Part shown: piece by piece, positions 46,124 to 54,738 of the stretch
Layout of the letters: each line of letters opens with the position of its first letter
Numbering within the stretch: position 1 is the first letter of the stretch
The notes under the pieces: generated by a model
Databases searched by the model: none
What the model saw: the letters and a program-made list of their open reading frames with translations, nothing else
What the model was told of the DNA's origin: nothing
Source: Rhizobium sp. BK313
GTDB taxonomy: Bacteria > Pseudomonadota > Alphaproteobacteria > Rhizobiales > Rhizobiaceae
Direction: 5' to 3'
DNA: 64,000 nucleotides
Assembly (NCBI RefSeq): GCF_014193655.1
Contig: NZ_JACHZQ010000006.1
Location: 372,001 to 436,000, forward strand
Program-made: the position numbers and the translations under genes

Positions 46124-48532
46124 TCAAAGCACCTCGATCTGGAAATCCGCGCCTTCCCAGCGCTGTGCATCCGTCCAGAAGATCGTGAGGTCGACTATGC
46201 CCGGGCCAAGCGTCTCCGTCGGCAGGTCGAAGATATGCATGCCGAAGCCGGTGTCGTGGCACTGGCTGTTGGTGACGTTTGCCCAGCCGTCGGTGGACCA
46301 GCGCACTAGGGCGGGCTCCGGCAGTTCAATGCGCAGGGCCCGGCCTGCCGCCATACAGTCGCGCTTCGCAGTCAGCCGCCAGGAGAACGGTGCCGGTGCC
46401 GGCTTTGCCGCGACGTAACGCCCAAAAGTCTGGGGCGGCATATCGAAGATTGCGCCGTCGCGGATCGAGCGCAGCAGCTTGATGTGTTCTGCGTGAGCCC
46501 ATACCAGCGGCATGGCGCTGCCGGAGGGGCGACCGAGTAAGAGCTCGCGTTCCGGCACGTCGTCGCTGTCCCAGATCTGCTCCGGCAGCAACCCGCCCTC
46601 GCTTGCCGAGGCTTCCAGAGCGGCCAGCAGGCGCTGCGCCTCATCCGCTCGCCCGGCGGCGAGTTCATAATGGGCGCGCTCGCCGGTCAAGAGCGGCCAG
46701 AGTCTTCCGACACCGCTGCCTGCGAAGGGCGCGCCGCCGATGCGCTCGCCGTAACCATCGTCATTGTAGCGATACCAGTAGGGTCCAGCAGGAAGGTCTC
46801 GCCGCAATTCCGCATCGATCGCCGCAATGGTGCCGAGGATGCGCGGATCGTCGGCGGCCCTGAGGCCGAACCGCACGAGCGCCAGCGCGTCGGGGCTGAG
46901 GAGCAGGTCCGCCTCCAGGACGGCGTCGCCGTCGTCGCGATTGCGGATCGGAATGAAGTCGCGTCCCAGAGACGAGCTGCCATCCATGGCCGAGGCGATG
47001 CGCACGTAATAGCCTTCTATGCCAAGACTGCGCGACAGTTCCGTATCGGTGGCGTAAGTCCACTCCTCTATGCGCTCGTTCCAGCCGTCGGCCACTTCGC
47101 GTAGATATTGCGCCGCAGCCGGCCGCCCGGCCGCTTCAACCGCATCGGCCGCCGCGAGCAAGCCGGCGATCTCGACGGCGAGCGTAAACGGCGAGTAGCC
47201 GGCATCCTCCTCCCAGCGATCCTGCTGGGTGGCGGGACCGTTTCTAACGATATAGGCCGCAGCCGCCTCGACCATCGGCAGATATCGCTCTGTCTCCGAC
47301 GTGTCGATCGCGCCGGCGCGCAGCAGCATGTCGTAGAGCAGAATGGGAAAAGCCGTCTCGTCCATCTGGATCCCGTACCAATAAGGCCGCCCGTCCAGCC
47401 AGGCATTCTGCACCCAATGGCCGTCCGCTTCCTGGATCGCCGCGAGATAGTCGAGCACGGACCGCGCATCGGCCGTGGCACCGGCGGCAAGCAGCCCGCC
47501 GGCCGTCTCCACCAGATCGCGCGTCCAGACCAGGTGATAGCCGCCAAGGTCGTCGTCGCTCTTGCTGAAGCCCCACGGGATGGAAAGACTGGCGATGATG
47601 GCGCCGGAGGCATCGTCCCGATGGGTGGCAAGCACCCCAGTGCTGACGCGATAGCGGTTCAGCTGGCTGGGATCATGGGGCTCGTCCAACGCAAGCAGGC
47701 CGGCCTGCCACTCCCGCCAGCCGCTGCGATAATGCTTCAGCGCCGGTTCGGCGCCTTGTTCCAAACTGAGGATAGCGCGCAAGGCGGCCTCCTCCGGCTG
47801 CGTGCCGAAGCCGATGGCGATCAGCGCCCGCCCCTCGCCTGCCTGAATATCGAGTGTCCCTGATAACGCGACATTGCCGGACGTGGCGCAGCAATAGTCT
47901 TGGTTCAGCCCGTCGCCGCGCGACAGTGTCTGCCATCCGTCGGAAATTCCGACATAGCCGGCCGACCGCGCAAGCCAGGGCACCGAGGCGGCAACCGCGA
48001 GCGCCCGCCCGGACCCCTCGGCAAAGAGCATCGGCGTGCCTTTGAAATCGGCATACCAGCCGGTGTTATCAGCACCGCCATTGACGAGATGCGGGGCTAC
48101 GAGTGCATGCAGCCGGTAGTCGGAGAGACTGCCTGTCAGCGCCTGAAAGCGAATATCCTGCAGCACCACCTCCCGCTCCGGGTCCGAAAGGATGGTCTTG
48201 GTGATGCGATAGCGGCCGTCGCGGGCGGTATTAACGAGGCGGAAAGCCGGAACGCCGTCCTCGATCGCCTGCACGCGATGATCGGCGTCGCGCTTCTCCT
48301 CGGAAAAGTAACCCTCTGCCGTCACGATGAAGCCGAAATCACGCACGCATGCCATATCGAGCCGTGGCGCATAGATCTCGTTGAGGATGCCATGGCTTGC
48401 CGTGAACCAGACGCAGCTCGCCGAACTGACGGCGGTCCCGACCGCGCTCTTGTCGCTGGAGGTCCAGCGGGGCTCGATGCCGGGGGCACCGGGCGGCTCG
48501 ACGGAACCGGGTGGCAGTGTCGGATAGGCCAA
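46124..48532 (-). CDS. GH15 glucoamylase-like glycosidase
   Basis: An 802-residue glycoside hydrolase family 15 enzyme (glucan 1,4-alpha-glucosidase or glucodextranase type). An N-terminal super-beta-sandwich domain (about 1-270) precedes the (alpha/alpha)6 barrel. Catalytic landmarks: GYHLVWTRDL, the WEE pair near residues 438-440 as general acid, and PEQIW near 650 as the base region. A short C-terminal beta domain follows. No signal peptide, so it should act in the cytoplasm on glycogen or maltodextrins, releasing glucose. Divergent from a ROK glucokinase, which fits glucose capture. Confidence 0.9.
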   Translation of the reverse strand: MAYPTLPPGSVEPPGAPGIEPRWTSSDKSAVGTAVSSASCVWFTASHGILNEIYAPRLDMACVRDFGFIVTAEGYFSEEKRDADHRVQAIEDGVPAFRLVNTARDGRYRITKTILSDPEREVVLQDIRFQALTGSLSDYRLHALVAPHLVNGGADNTGWYADFKGTPMLFAEGSGRALAVAASVPWLARSAGYVGISDGWQTLSRGDGLNQDYCCATSGNVALSGTLDIQAGEGRALIAIGFGTQPEEAALRAILSLEQGAEPALKHYRSGWREWQAGLLALDEPHDPSQLNRYRVSTGVLATHRDDASGAIIASLSIPWGFSKSDDDLGGYHLVWTRDLVETAGGLLAAGATADARSVLDYLAAIQEADGHWVQNAWLDGRPYWYGIQMDETAFPILLYDMLLRAGAIDTSETERYLPMVEAAAAYIVRNGPATQQDRWEEDAGYSPFTLAVEIAGLLAAADAVEAAGRPAAAQYLREVADGWNERIEEWTYATDTELSRSLGIEGYYVRIASAMDGSSSLGRDFIPIRNRDDGDAVLEADLLLSPDALALVRFGLRAADDPRILGTIAAIDAELRRDLPAGPYWYRYNDDGYGERIGGAPFAGSGVGRLWPLLTGERAHYELAAGRADEAQRLLAALEASASEGGLLPEQIWDSDDVPERELLLGRPSGSAMPLVWAHAEHIKLLRSIRDGAIFDMPPQTFGRYVAAKPAPAPFSWRLTAKRDCMAAGRALRIELPEPALVRWSTDGWANVTNSQCHDTGFGMHIFDLPTETLGPGIVDLTIFWTDAQRWEGADFQIEVL

Positions 48533-48606
48533 GTGCTGATCCTCCGCTCGCTAGAGCGCCGCGCGTTCATTCGAACACGCAAAGGTCGCTCTATTCTTTT
48601 GAATCG

Positions 48607-48656
48607 AGAGCATCTTATCCGCTTGCGGGTGATTCCACCTGAAAGCGGGATGCTCT
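48607..48656. repeat. Intergenic palindromic element
   Basis: Imperfect 50-bp inverted repeat: AGAGCATC at 48607-48614 and GATGCTCT at 48649-48656, with inner TCCGCTT and AAAGCGG arms. This form resembles palindromic intergenic elements that occur many times in Rhizobium genomes. It lies between the divergent glucoamylase and glucokinase genes. Confidence 0.5.
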
Positions 48657-48797
48657 AGTCGCTCCTCTTCAATGAGCCATCCTGGGATGAAATCAAGCGA
48701 TCCGCAATATGGTGGGCTTGACAGCCAGTACCAATCTTGCGCCCGATAGAGTCATGCGGGAACGATTGAGAGCACGTTCCGGAGAGGAGCGCTAGGC

Positions 48798-49541
48798 ATG
48801 GCTGACATGACTGAAGAACCGAAAGCGAAGCAGACACTCGTCCAGGGCGAGCCGAAAGCGGGTGGCGCGCCTGCCGGCCGCACTGTGCTTGCCGTCGATA
48901 TCGGCGGGTCGCACGTGAAGGCGGAACTCAGCAGTGGCAGCGATCGACGCGCGGTAGCGTCGGGGCACCAGATGACGGCGGCCAGGATGGTGGCGGCGCT
49001 GCGCGATCTGACGGCCGACTGGCACTATGATGTCGTCGCCATGGGCTACCCCGGACCCGTCGTCGCCCACCGTCCCGCGGCCGATCCGTTCAACCTTGGG
49101 TCGGGATGGAAGAATTTCGATTTCGAAGCCGCCCTCGGCCGGCCCGTGCGGATGGTCAATGACGCGCTGATGCAGGCGATCGGCAGCTACGAGGCGGGCC
49201 GTATGCTCTTCCTTGGCCTCGGCACCGGCCTCGGCTCGGCCATGATCGCCGAGAATGTTTGCTTGCCCCTGGAACTGGCGCATATGCCCTACCGGAAGGC
49301 GACCTTCGAGGACTATGTCGGTGAACGCGGCCTGGAACGTCGCGGCAAGAGCAAATGGCGAAAATCGATATTCGACGTCGCCGATCGCCTGAGCGCGGCC
49401 CTGCTGCCGGACTACATCGTCATCGGCGGCGGTAATGTCGAGCGCCTCAAGGAACTGCCCGCGAAGTGCCGACGCGGCAACAACGACAACGCCTTCCGCG
49501 GCGGTTTCCGGGTCTGGCTGGACGACAGCCTGCGCCTCTGA
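48798..49541 (+). CDS. ROK-family glucokinase
   Basis: A 247-residue sugar kinase of the ROK / polyphosphate glucokinase group. Phosphate-1 motif VDIGGSHVK (34-42), YPGPV, the catalytic VNDA region (about 119-122) and the phosphate-2 LGLGTGLGSA segment are visible. It has no Cys-rich zinc motif, as in polyphosphate/ATP glucokinases rather than NagC-type repressors, and no DNA-binding domain. Residues 1-28 are a charged extension. ATG 48798 follows GGAGAGGAG. It should phosphorylate the glucose that the divergently encoded glucoamylase releases. Confidence 0.85.
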   Translation: MADMTEEPKAKQTLVQGEPKAGGAPAGRTVLAVDIGGSHVKAELSSGSDRRAVASGHQMTAARMVAALRDLTADWHYDVVAMGYPGPVVAHRPAADPFNLGSGWKNFDFEAALGRPVRMVNDALMQAIGSYEAGRMLFLGLGTGLGSAMIAENVCLPLELAHMPYRKATFEDYVGERGLERRGKSKWRKSIFDVADRLSAALLPDYIVIGGGNVERLKELPAKCRRGNNDNAFRGGFRVWLDDSLRL

Positions 49542-49705
49542 ACGGAAGTTAAACAAACGAACTTGGTGGCCGCAGCGTGGCGGTGGCGGCAGACCCGACA
49601 GCTCGCCAGTATAGGTGAATGTGTCCCGGCCGGTGATGGCGCGGCTGTTGGCCGAAGCGCGTGGCAACCCTGTTGCCCAGCGGGGACCTCGTGGACAGCC
49701 GGCGC

Positions 49706-49920
49706 CTACTCCTGATGAAACTCGTCCACCAGGAAGTCGATAAGGGCTCGAACGCGATGACTAGCCGGACTGCCGTTCGTGACGGCATATAAATTAGCAC
49801 TGTCCGGCAGGAATCTGTCGAGTGCCGTCACCAGCTCACCCGAAGCCAACTCTTCGCGGATGTCCCAGGCTGGGCTCAGAAAGACACCATAGCCCTTCAA
49901 GGCCCACCGCGTCTGGGGAG
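49706..49920 (-). pseudogene. LysR regulator remnant, C-terminal end
   Basis: About 70 residues matching only the end of a LysR substrate-binding domain: WALKGYGVFLSPAWDIREEL, LDRFLPDSANLYAV and the RVRALIDFLVDEF C-terminus. The upstream 230 residues, including the HTH, are gone. Homology ends near 49905-49925, where the sequence switches to the oxidoreductase remnant on the other strand. Confidence 0.72.
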
Positions 49921-50169
49921 ATCACTCCCATCGATCCTTACGAACTTGCTCCGCGAGGGCTGCATCTGACATGGCCAATGCTGCAGCATTACGTTGCAAC
50001 GCCGGCCCAGACCGCCGAAGCCGCCGCCGATCTATTTGCGGGGATAAAATCAGGCGTCCTGAAAGTCGATCCTACTCGCATCTATTCATTCGACGACGTT
50101 GTCGAGGCTCATCGCGATCTGGAAGAGCGACGTACGACGGGCTCAGCGGTCCTTCGCGTGACACAATAG
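49907..50169 (+). pseudogene. Quinone oxidoreductase remnant, C-terminal end
   Basis: About 85 residues corresponding to the C-terminus of a zinc-independent NADPH:quinone oxidoreductase (MDR family): WPMLQHYVATPAQTAEAAADLF, the YSFDDVVEAHRDLEERRTTG segment and the terminal SAVLRV strand. The cofactor-binding Rossmann part is missing. It begins exactly where the LysR remnant on the opposite strand ends. Confidence 0.72.
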
Positions 50170-50403
50170 CGAAGGGCAACTGGCCGCAAAATTGTCTCGC
50201 AAGGTTGCGTCTGATCTCGATAAGGAAGATCATTCCAGCACCGCGACGCCAGGTTCGGCCTCGGCTGACCTCAGCCATGGCGACGTTGCACGACGCGACT
50301 CTGACTTATCCAACCCTCATACATTTTTCGCGGCTGATAGCGGCGTGCGTAATCGAAACTTTGGATATCTGGCTCGAAAGGGCCGGCAGTAGGGAGATTC
50401 GTT

Positions 50404-51156
50404 ATGAAAATTGTTATCATTGGCGGCACCGGGCTCATCGGGACCAAGACCGCAGCGCGTTTGCGCAATAAGGGCCACGAGGTATTAGCCGTATCGCCAA
50501 AGACTGGTGTCAACACCGTCACCGGCGAAGGCCTGGCGGAAGCGCTGGCCGGTGCCGAAGTCGTCGTTGACCTTGCAAACGCACCTTCGTGGGAAGACAG
50601 GGCAGTCCTCGAGTTCTTCGAAACCTCGGGCCGCAATCTGCTCGCAGCGGAAGGCAAGGCCGGAGTAAAGCACCATATTGCCCTGTCTATCGTGGGGACC
50701 GAGCGGCTGCCGGAAAACGGGTATTTCAGGGCTAAACTTGCCCAAGAGAAACTCATCAAAGCCTCGTCTATCCCGTACACGATCGTCCATTCCACCCAGT
50801 TCTTCGAATTCCTGAAGGGCATCGCCGATGAAGCCACCGTCGGCACCGTCGCTCGTCTTTCTCCTGCAAGCTTCCAGCCTATCGCATCGGACGACGTCGC
50901 CGATGCGGTGGCGGACGTCGCCCTCGGGAAGCCGCTCAACGGCACGATCGAGATTGCGGGTCCCGAGCGTGGTCGCATGCACGAGATCGTTGCCCGGTAT
51001 CTGAAAGCGACCAACGATCCGCGGACGGTCGAGGCAGATGTCCATGCACGCTATTTTGGGTCTGAACTGGACGATCGGTCGCTTGTGCCCGGCGAGGGCG
51101 CCAGGATTGGCAAGATCGGTTTCGAGGATTGGGTTCGACACTTCCAGCAAGGGTAG
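50404..51156 (+). CDS. NmrA-like NAD(P)-binding oxidoreductase
   Basis: A 250-residue atypical short-chain dehydrogenase of the NmrA/YbjT group. N-terminal Rossmann motif GGTGLIG (7-13) with Thr and Lys after it. It lacks a clear Tyr-x-x-x-Lys catalytic pair, so it may be a redox sensor or act on small aldehydes/quinones. ATG 50404 follows GGGAG. Its promoter must lie in the preceding non-coding tail of the deletion scar. Followed 77 bp later by the cupin gene. Confidence 0.87.
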   Translation: MKIVIIGGTGLIGTKTAARLRNKGHEVLAVSPKTGVNTVTGEGLAEALAGAEVVVDLANAPSWEDRAVLEFFETSGRNLLAAEGKAGVKHHIALSIVGTERLPENGYFRAKLAQEKLIKASSIPYTIVHSTQFFEFLKGIADEATVGTVARLSPASFQPIASDDVADAVADVALGKPLNGTIEIAGPERGRMHEIVARYLKATNDPRTVEADVHARYFGSELDDRSLVPGEGARIGKIGFEDWVRHFQQG

Positions 51157-51233
51157 TGGCTTTTTGGGTTTTCGACCTCGAAACGCAATTATGCAAACGC
51201 AAATCGGCATTCAACAACAGAGGGATTACGACA

Positions 51234-51638
51234 ATGAATTCAGCTTTGTTAACGCTCTTCGTGTCAGCTACCGTTTGCTTCCTTGGCGCGTTGCCGGCTG
51301 CCGCTGACAACGCTGCAAAGGTTACACCACTCATGAAGAAGGACCTTCCAAATTATCCAGGCAAGGAAGGGCTGATGATATCCGTCGAGTATGGGCCGGG
51401 AGGTTCTTCCCCCATTCACAAACATGAGGCAAATGCATTCGTCTACGTTCTGGAAGGCTCGATCGTGATGCAGCTCAAGGGAGACAAAGAAGTCACCTTG
51501 TCGCCGGGAGAGACCTTCTACGAAGGTCCTTCCGACATTCACTTGGTCAGCCGCAACGCAAGCAAGACTGAACCGGCAAAATTTGTCGTCGTGCTGCTCA
51601 AGAACAAGGGCGCTCCGGTTGTCATGCCTGTGAAGTGA
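51234..51638 (+). CDS. Secreted cupin-domain protein
   Basis: A 134-residue exported protein with a Sec signal peptide (1-24, AAA-DN cleavage) and a single RmlC-like cupin: motif 1 GGSSPIHKHEANAFVYVLEG has the two His and one Glu metal ligands, and motif 2 PGETFYEGPSDIHLV carries the last His. Periplasmic metal-dependent activity is likely but its substrate is unknown. ATG 51234 is chosen as it precedes the signal peptide; upstream in-frame sequence is not protein-like. Same strand as the NmrA-like gene. Confidence 0.85.
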   Translation: MNSALLTLFVSATVCFLGALPAAADNAAKVTPLMKKDLPNYPGKEGLMISVEYGPGGSSPIHKHEANAFVYVLEGSIVMQLKGDKEVTLSPGETFYEGPSDIHLVSRNASKTEPAKFVVVLLKNKGAPVVMPVK

Positions 51639-51696
51639 CATTCAATACGACGGCGACGAACCGAAGGAGAAGCCTGTGGATTAGGGGGATATTGGT

Positions 51697-51725
51697 TTGT
51701 GAGCACTTGCTAATGAGCGTATAAC
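51697..51725 (+). promoter_or_regulatory. Sigma-70-type promoter of candidate sRNA
   Basis: TTGTGA at 51697-51702 (4 of 6 to TTGACA), a 17-bp spacer and TATAAC at 51720-51725 (5 of 6 to TATAAT). The start is expected near 51733, just before a run of three stem-loops that ends in a rho-independent terminator. Confidence 0.55.
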
Positions 51726-51732
51726 ATTTTGT

Positions 51733-51858
51733 GGGTTACACCGAAAATCTTTCGGTGTCCCGGTACCCTGGCTTAATGCCGTGTCCTGCTGATACAGCAT
51801 TAATATGCCTTGGGGTCGTCAGCCTCACCGTTGCCCCCCTGTAGCGGTGAGGTTTTTT
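51733..51858 (+). ncRNA. Candidate small RNA, about 126 nt
   Basis: No protein frame is convincing here, but the strand folds into three consecutive hairpins: ACACCGAAA-ATC-TTTCGGTGT (51738-51758), TTAATGC ... GCATTAA (about 51773-51811) and the terminator stem CCTCACCG ... CGGTGAGG (51823-51852) with T6. Loops are C-rich (CCCGGTACCC and CCCCCC), as in trans-acting sRNAs of alphaproteobacteria that bind Shine-Dalgarno regions. I do not recognise the family. Confidence 0.55.
51823..51858 (+). terminator. Rho-independent terminator
   Basis: Perfect 8-bp GC-rich stem CCTCACCG / CGGTGAGG, 14-base loop, directly followed by six T. It ends the candidate sRNA and possibly read-through from the cupin gene. 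Confidence 0.8.
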
Positions 51859-52495
51859 GCGGGGAGCAATTGCCTCATCGCGCTATTCCAAATCAACTGG
51901 AACTTTTCTCCGTCGCTCTGGTTTGAAAAATGTGGCTAGGGGTAGCCACCGGGTATCGCGCCCACCAAGCAAGCGATGCCCGTGCCCGTCGCTTGCGTTC
52001 CCAACCGCAGCGGCGGGTTTCTATTTGGCACCTCCCCTATTGATAGCCAGGAGCTACTGTTAGAGGAAGAACATCCGCACTTCCTTGGCGGCGGCAAGAA
52101 GGGCGACGCGTGCCTCGAGTTCGTCTCCGGCCCGAGCATCTCGCGCGGCGGAACTTGACAACACATTTATCCGTTGGAGGATGAATGCCCGTAGCCTTCA
52201 CTTGTCAAACAGGATCCACTCATGCACTAATAAAGTGCATTGATGCCCTGTTCCTGCGATGACGGGAGCTACGTGAAGCTGCTTGTTGCGGATGGTGCCA
52301 TCGGGAGCGCGGCACCTGAGGCGACAGGGGTGCCATGGCAGCGCCGCTCGACCCATGATCGTCAGACCTTGGAACACTGGCGGAGTCGAGAGCGCTTTCA
52401 CAGGCGGGTTGGCGCAGCGCTGGGCAGAAGAAAGCAATAGTCCGCTGCCGAACCGGCTCCCAATCTGAAAGCCAAGAATTCTGGAATAGAGCACC
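51859..52495. other. Non-coding or decayed region
   Basis: No gene recognised. Near 51999-52023 an imperfect hairpin (CCC..CCGC-A-GCGG.GGG) followed by TTTCTATTT may be a second plus-strand terminator. A minus-strand open stretch at 52198-52509 has a protein-like ending but no start, homology or ribosome binding site that I can support. Probably decayed accessory DNA. Confidence 0.4.
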
Positions 52496-53365
52496 ATGTC
52501 GCCTGACATCTACGTCCAAATTCCCGCTTACAAAGATCTGGAGCTGCCGGAGACGCTCCGGTCGCTGTACGATCGGGCGAGGCGGCCCGATGCCCTGCGG
52601 GTGCGAGTCCTTTGGCAACGCGGACCGGAGGAGAGGCTGCCCTTCGACGTTCGCCGGCTACCGCGACTGGAAATCGACGAGATCGACGCTGGACGAAGCG
52701 AAGGACCGAACTGGGCCCGCCATCGCCTGCAATCCAACTGGACCGGGGAGCGTTACACCCTTCTGTTGGACTCCCATCACCGTTTCGTCAAATCGTGGGA
52801 TGTCACCGCTATCGACATGCTTGAGGCTATCCGGTCTGGCGGCACGGAACGTCCGATCCTGACTGCCTACCTTCCCGACTATCATCCTGACTTTCCGTCA
52901 AAGAGACGCCGACACCCCTATAAGATCTACCCCCTCGGTCGCGAGAATGGAGTGCTGATGCGGTTGACGAGCATGCCGATCCTCGGCTGGCGGGCGCTTC
53001 ACGGGCCCATTCCGGCCGACTTTCTTTCACTCCATTTCCTGCTTGCCGACGGCCGCTTCAACATCGACGTCCGTCTCAACCCGGCGATCTATTTCTTTGG
53101 CGACGAGGTGCAAACAAGCCTCAGGGCGTTTGCGGCTGGGTATCGACTGTTTCATCCCCATCGCGTGCTCGGTTGGCATGCATATGACCGGTCCGCCCGG
53201 ACGCCCCACTGGGACGACCACCGGGACTGGGTTAGCCGCAACCGACGCTCACTCGAGATGTTGAAGCGACTTTACCGCTCCCGCCGGCCCATCGACGGCA
53301 ATCCCCAAAATGGGCGAGTAGCGGACTTCGAACAGCACGTCGGATTGAAGCTATGGCTGCAGTGA
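52496..53365 (+). CDS. Skp1-type GlcNAc-transferase homologue (GT60)
   Basis: A 289-residue protein of the Glycosyltransferase (GlcNAc) family, the group that in Dictyostelium adds GlcNAc to hydroxyproline of Skp1 (Gnt1, CAZy GT60). Seen: the IYVQIPAYKDLELPETLRSL N-terminus (5-24), VRVLWQ (36-41), SEGPNWAR (68-75) and the metal-binding DSHHRF (92-97, a DxH variant of DxD), then ILTAYLPDY and the C-terminal DDHRDWVSRNRRSLEML region. No signal peptide, so cytoplasmic. The weak Shine-Dalgarno site before 52496 leaves the start slightly uncertain. It overlaps the hydroxylase gene by 13 bp, matching a hydroxylate-then-glycosylate pathway. Confidence 0.85.
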   Translation: MSPDIYVQIPAYKDLELPETLRSLYDRARRPDALRVRVLWQRGPEERLPFDVRRLPRLEIDEIDAGRSEGPNWARHRLQSNWTGERYTLLLDSHHRFVKSWDVTAIDMLEAIRSGGTERPILTAYLPDYHPDFPSKRRRHPYKIYPLGRENGVLMRLTSMPILGWRALHGPIPADFLSLHFLLADGRFNIDVRLNPAIYFFGDEVQTSLRAFAAGYRLFHPHRVLGWHAYDRSARTPHWDDHRDWVSRNRRSLEMLKRLYRSRRPIDGNPQNGRVADFEQHVGLKLWLQ

Positions 53366-53961
53366 CGTCAGGAGATCTCGCACCTGGGCAGATACTCTGT
53401 CTCGATAACTACCTGGAACCCGGGGAGTGCGAAACGCTGCGCGACGGACTGCGATACGTCTGGTGGTGGGATAGCCGCCTCGCCTATATCGATCCTCACG
53501 GCAAATTGTCGTCGGGGCTATCGGTCCGGCGCACAAGCAGTACCTCGAGCGAGGAATGGATGGACGAGGAAATGCGCGCGCAGCTTCGTCAATTGGAGCA
53601 GCGGCTGGTGTCACAGCTTTGCCTGGCACCGGACCGTTTCGAGCTCTGGCAGGCGGCGCGTTACCGTCGAGGACAGCGCTTCGACGAGCACCACGATGCT
53701 GGCTTCTTCGGCTCCAGTCCCGAAGGAGAGAGAACGCATACGATAGTCGTGTACCTCGAAGATCACGAGCGCGGAGGCGGCATCGTCTTTCCAGATCTCG
53801 GAGTTCGGTACCAGCCCAAGGCTGGACGAGTGCTGGTCTGGCGAAATCTGCTTGATGACGGCACAGTCGACCGAAGAATGCGGCATTCCGGACGACCGGC
53901 GGTACGCACCAAGACAATATTGACAACCTGGGTGAGACAGAATGCCATCACCCCTCACTGA
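53353..53961 (+). CDS. Prolyl-4-hydroxylase-like 2OG-Fe(II) dioxygenase
   Basis: A 202-residue 2-oxoglutarate and iron dependent dioxygenase of the P4H type. Iron ligands are His113 and Asp115 (DEHHDAGFF) and His178 (MRHSGRP); Lys187 is the likely 2OG-binding residue, 9 after the distal His. The GGGIVFPDLG and PKAGRVLVW strands are typical of the double-stranded beta helix. No signal peptide. It overlaps the GlcNAc-transferase gene and is followed 17 bp later by a small Pro/Gly-rich protein, so the likely role is hydroxylation of a proline in a cytoplasmic protein that is then glycosylated. Confidence 0.87.
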   Translation: MAAVTSGDLAPGQILCLDNYLEPGECETLRDGLRYVWWWDSRLAYIDPHGKLSSGLSVRRTSSTSSEEWMDEEMRAQLRQLEQRLVSQLCLAPDRFELWQAARYRRGQRFDEHHDAGFFGSSPEGERTHTIVVYLEDHERGGGIVFPDLGVRYQPKAGRVLVWRNLLDDGTVDRRMRHSGRPAVRTKTILTTWVRQNAITPH

Positions 53962-53978
53962 CGAGGACGACCACTCCA

Positions 53979-54266
53979 ATGCCCAAAGCGACCAAGGAAG
54001 ACCGAATCATTCGTCAAATCATCAAGAAGTATGGCAATCGGCTCGACCTGAAAGCCGAGCCACATGTTTTTCTCGAGATCGTCCGCAAGTACGCTCTCGA
54101 CTTGTCGGGCCTCGAGGCGTCGCCGGATGGCGGGCTGCCGCCCGGTGGCGTCGGCCCGGTTGGCCCCACCAGCCACCAAGTCGGACCCAGCGTCGAGGAC
54201 CTGATGAAGGAAATCCTCAAGCTGCAGCGACAACTGGCGCGGCTGGCGGAAAAACTCGGGCAATAG
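53979..54266 (+). CDS. Small helical protein with Pro/Gly-rich linker
   Basis: A 95-residue protein that matches no family I know. Residues 1-47 are a basic helical domain, 49-70 a Pro/Gly-rich linker (GGLPPGGVGPVGPT at 51-64, with prolines at 49, 54, 55, 60, 63 and 70), and 71-95 a predicted coiled-coil helix rich in Leu and Lys. The linker resembles collagen-like Gly-X-Y sequence, a classic substrate of prolyl hydroxylases. Its position directly after the hydroxylase and GlcNAc-transferase makes it the best candidate substrate; this is inference. ATG 53979 has a GAGGA site about 13 bases upstream. Confidence 0.7.
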   Translation: MPKATKEDRIIRQIIKKYGNRLDLKAEPHVFLEIVRKYALDLSGLEASPDGGLPPGGVGPVGPTSHQVGPSVEDLMKEILKLQRQLARLAEKLGQ

Positions 54267-54738
54267 CCGGCGTGCCAAAATCTCGTTCTTGATCCGGTGA
54301 GAGCGGGGTGTGGAGCAACTGTCGTCACGGGATGGCGCCTCGGCCGTCTCTTAGGATCTCCGGAGTGAAGTCACGGGCGGGCAGCCTCGTTGGGCGACCG
54401 ATGTCGACTTTCCTCGTGTGAAACGCAACTGCGTGCCCCCAAATTGGCAGATAATGATCACACCCGCCAACGACGCTTAACCGTCGATGCCGAAGGTTGA
54501 ATGAACGTCCATCGGCGTATCAAATTGGCGAAGATGGCTATCACCGCTCGCCACTAATGGCGGCTTCTACATCGAAGCGCAGACGCTTTGGGTTGTCCGC
54601 GACGAGCGCGCTCCAGAGCATTGACGAAACGGCGTATTCCGCCGAGGTTGGCACTCAGGCGCCTGCTCCAAACGTGTTCATTGGAGTTCGAGTCGCCGCT
54701 AACATCCGAAATTCGTGTCTGAGCCAGGTCGGAGGCAT
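54267..54738. other. Non-coding gap
   Basis: No gene, RNA or clear repeat seen. A short minus-strand frame at 54554-54748 ends in a basic protein-like stretch but has no recognisable domain and overlaps the antiporter start. Confidence 0.4.

Noticed and set aside
51936..52166. Small minus-strand protein frame
   Set aside because: Low-complexity sequence and no start signal.
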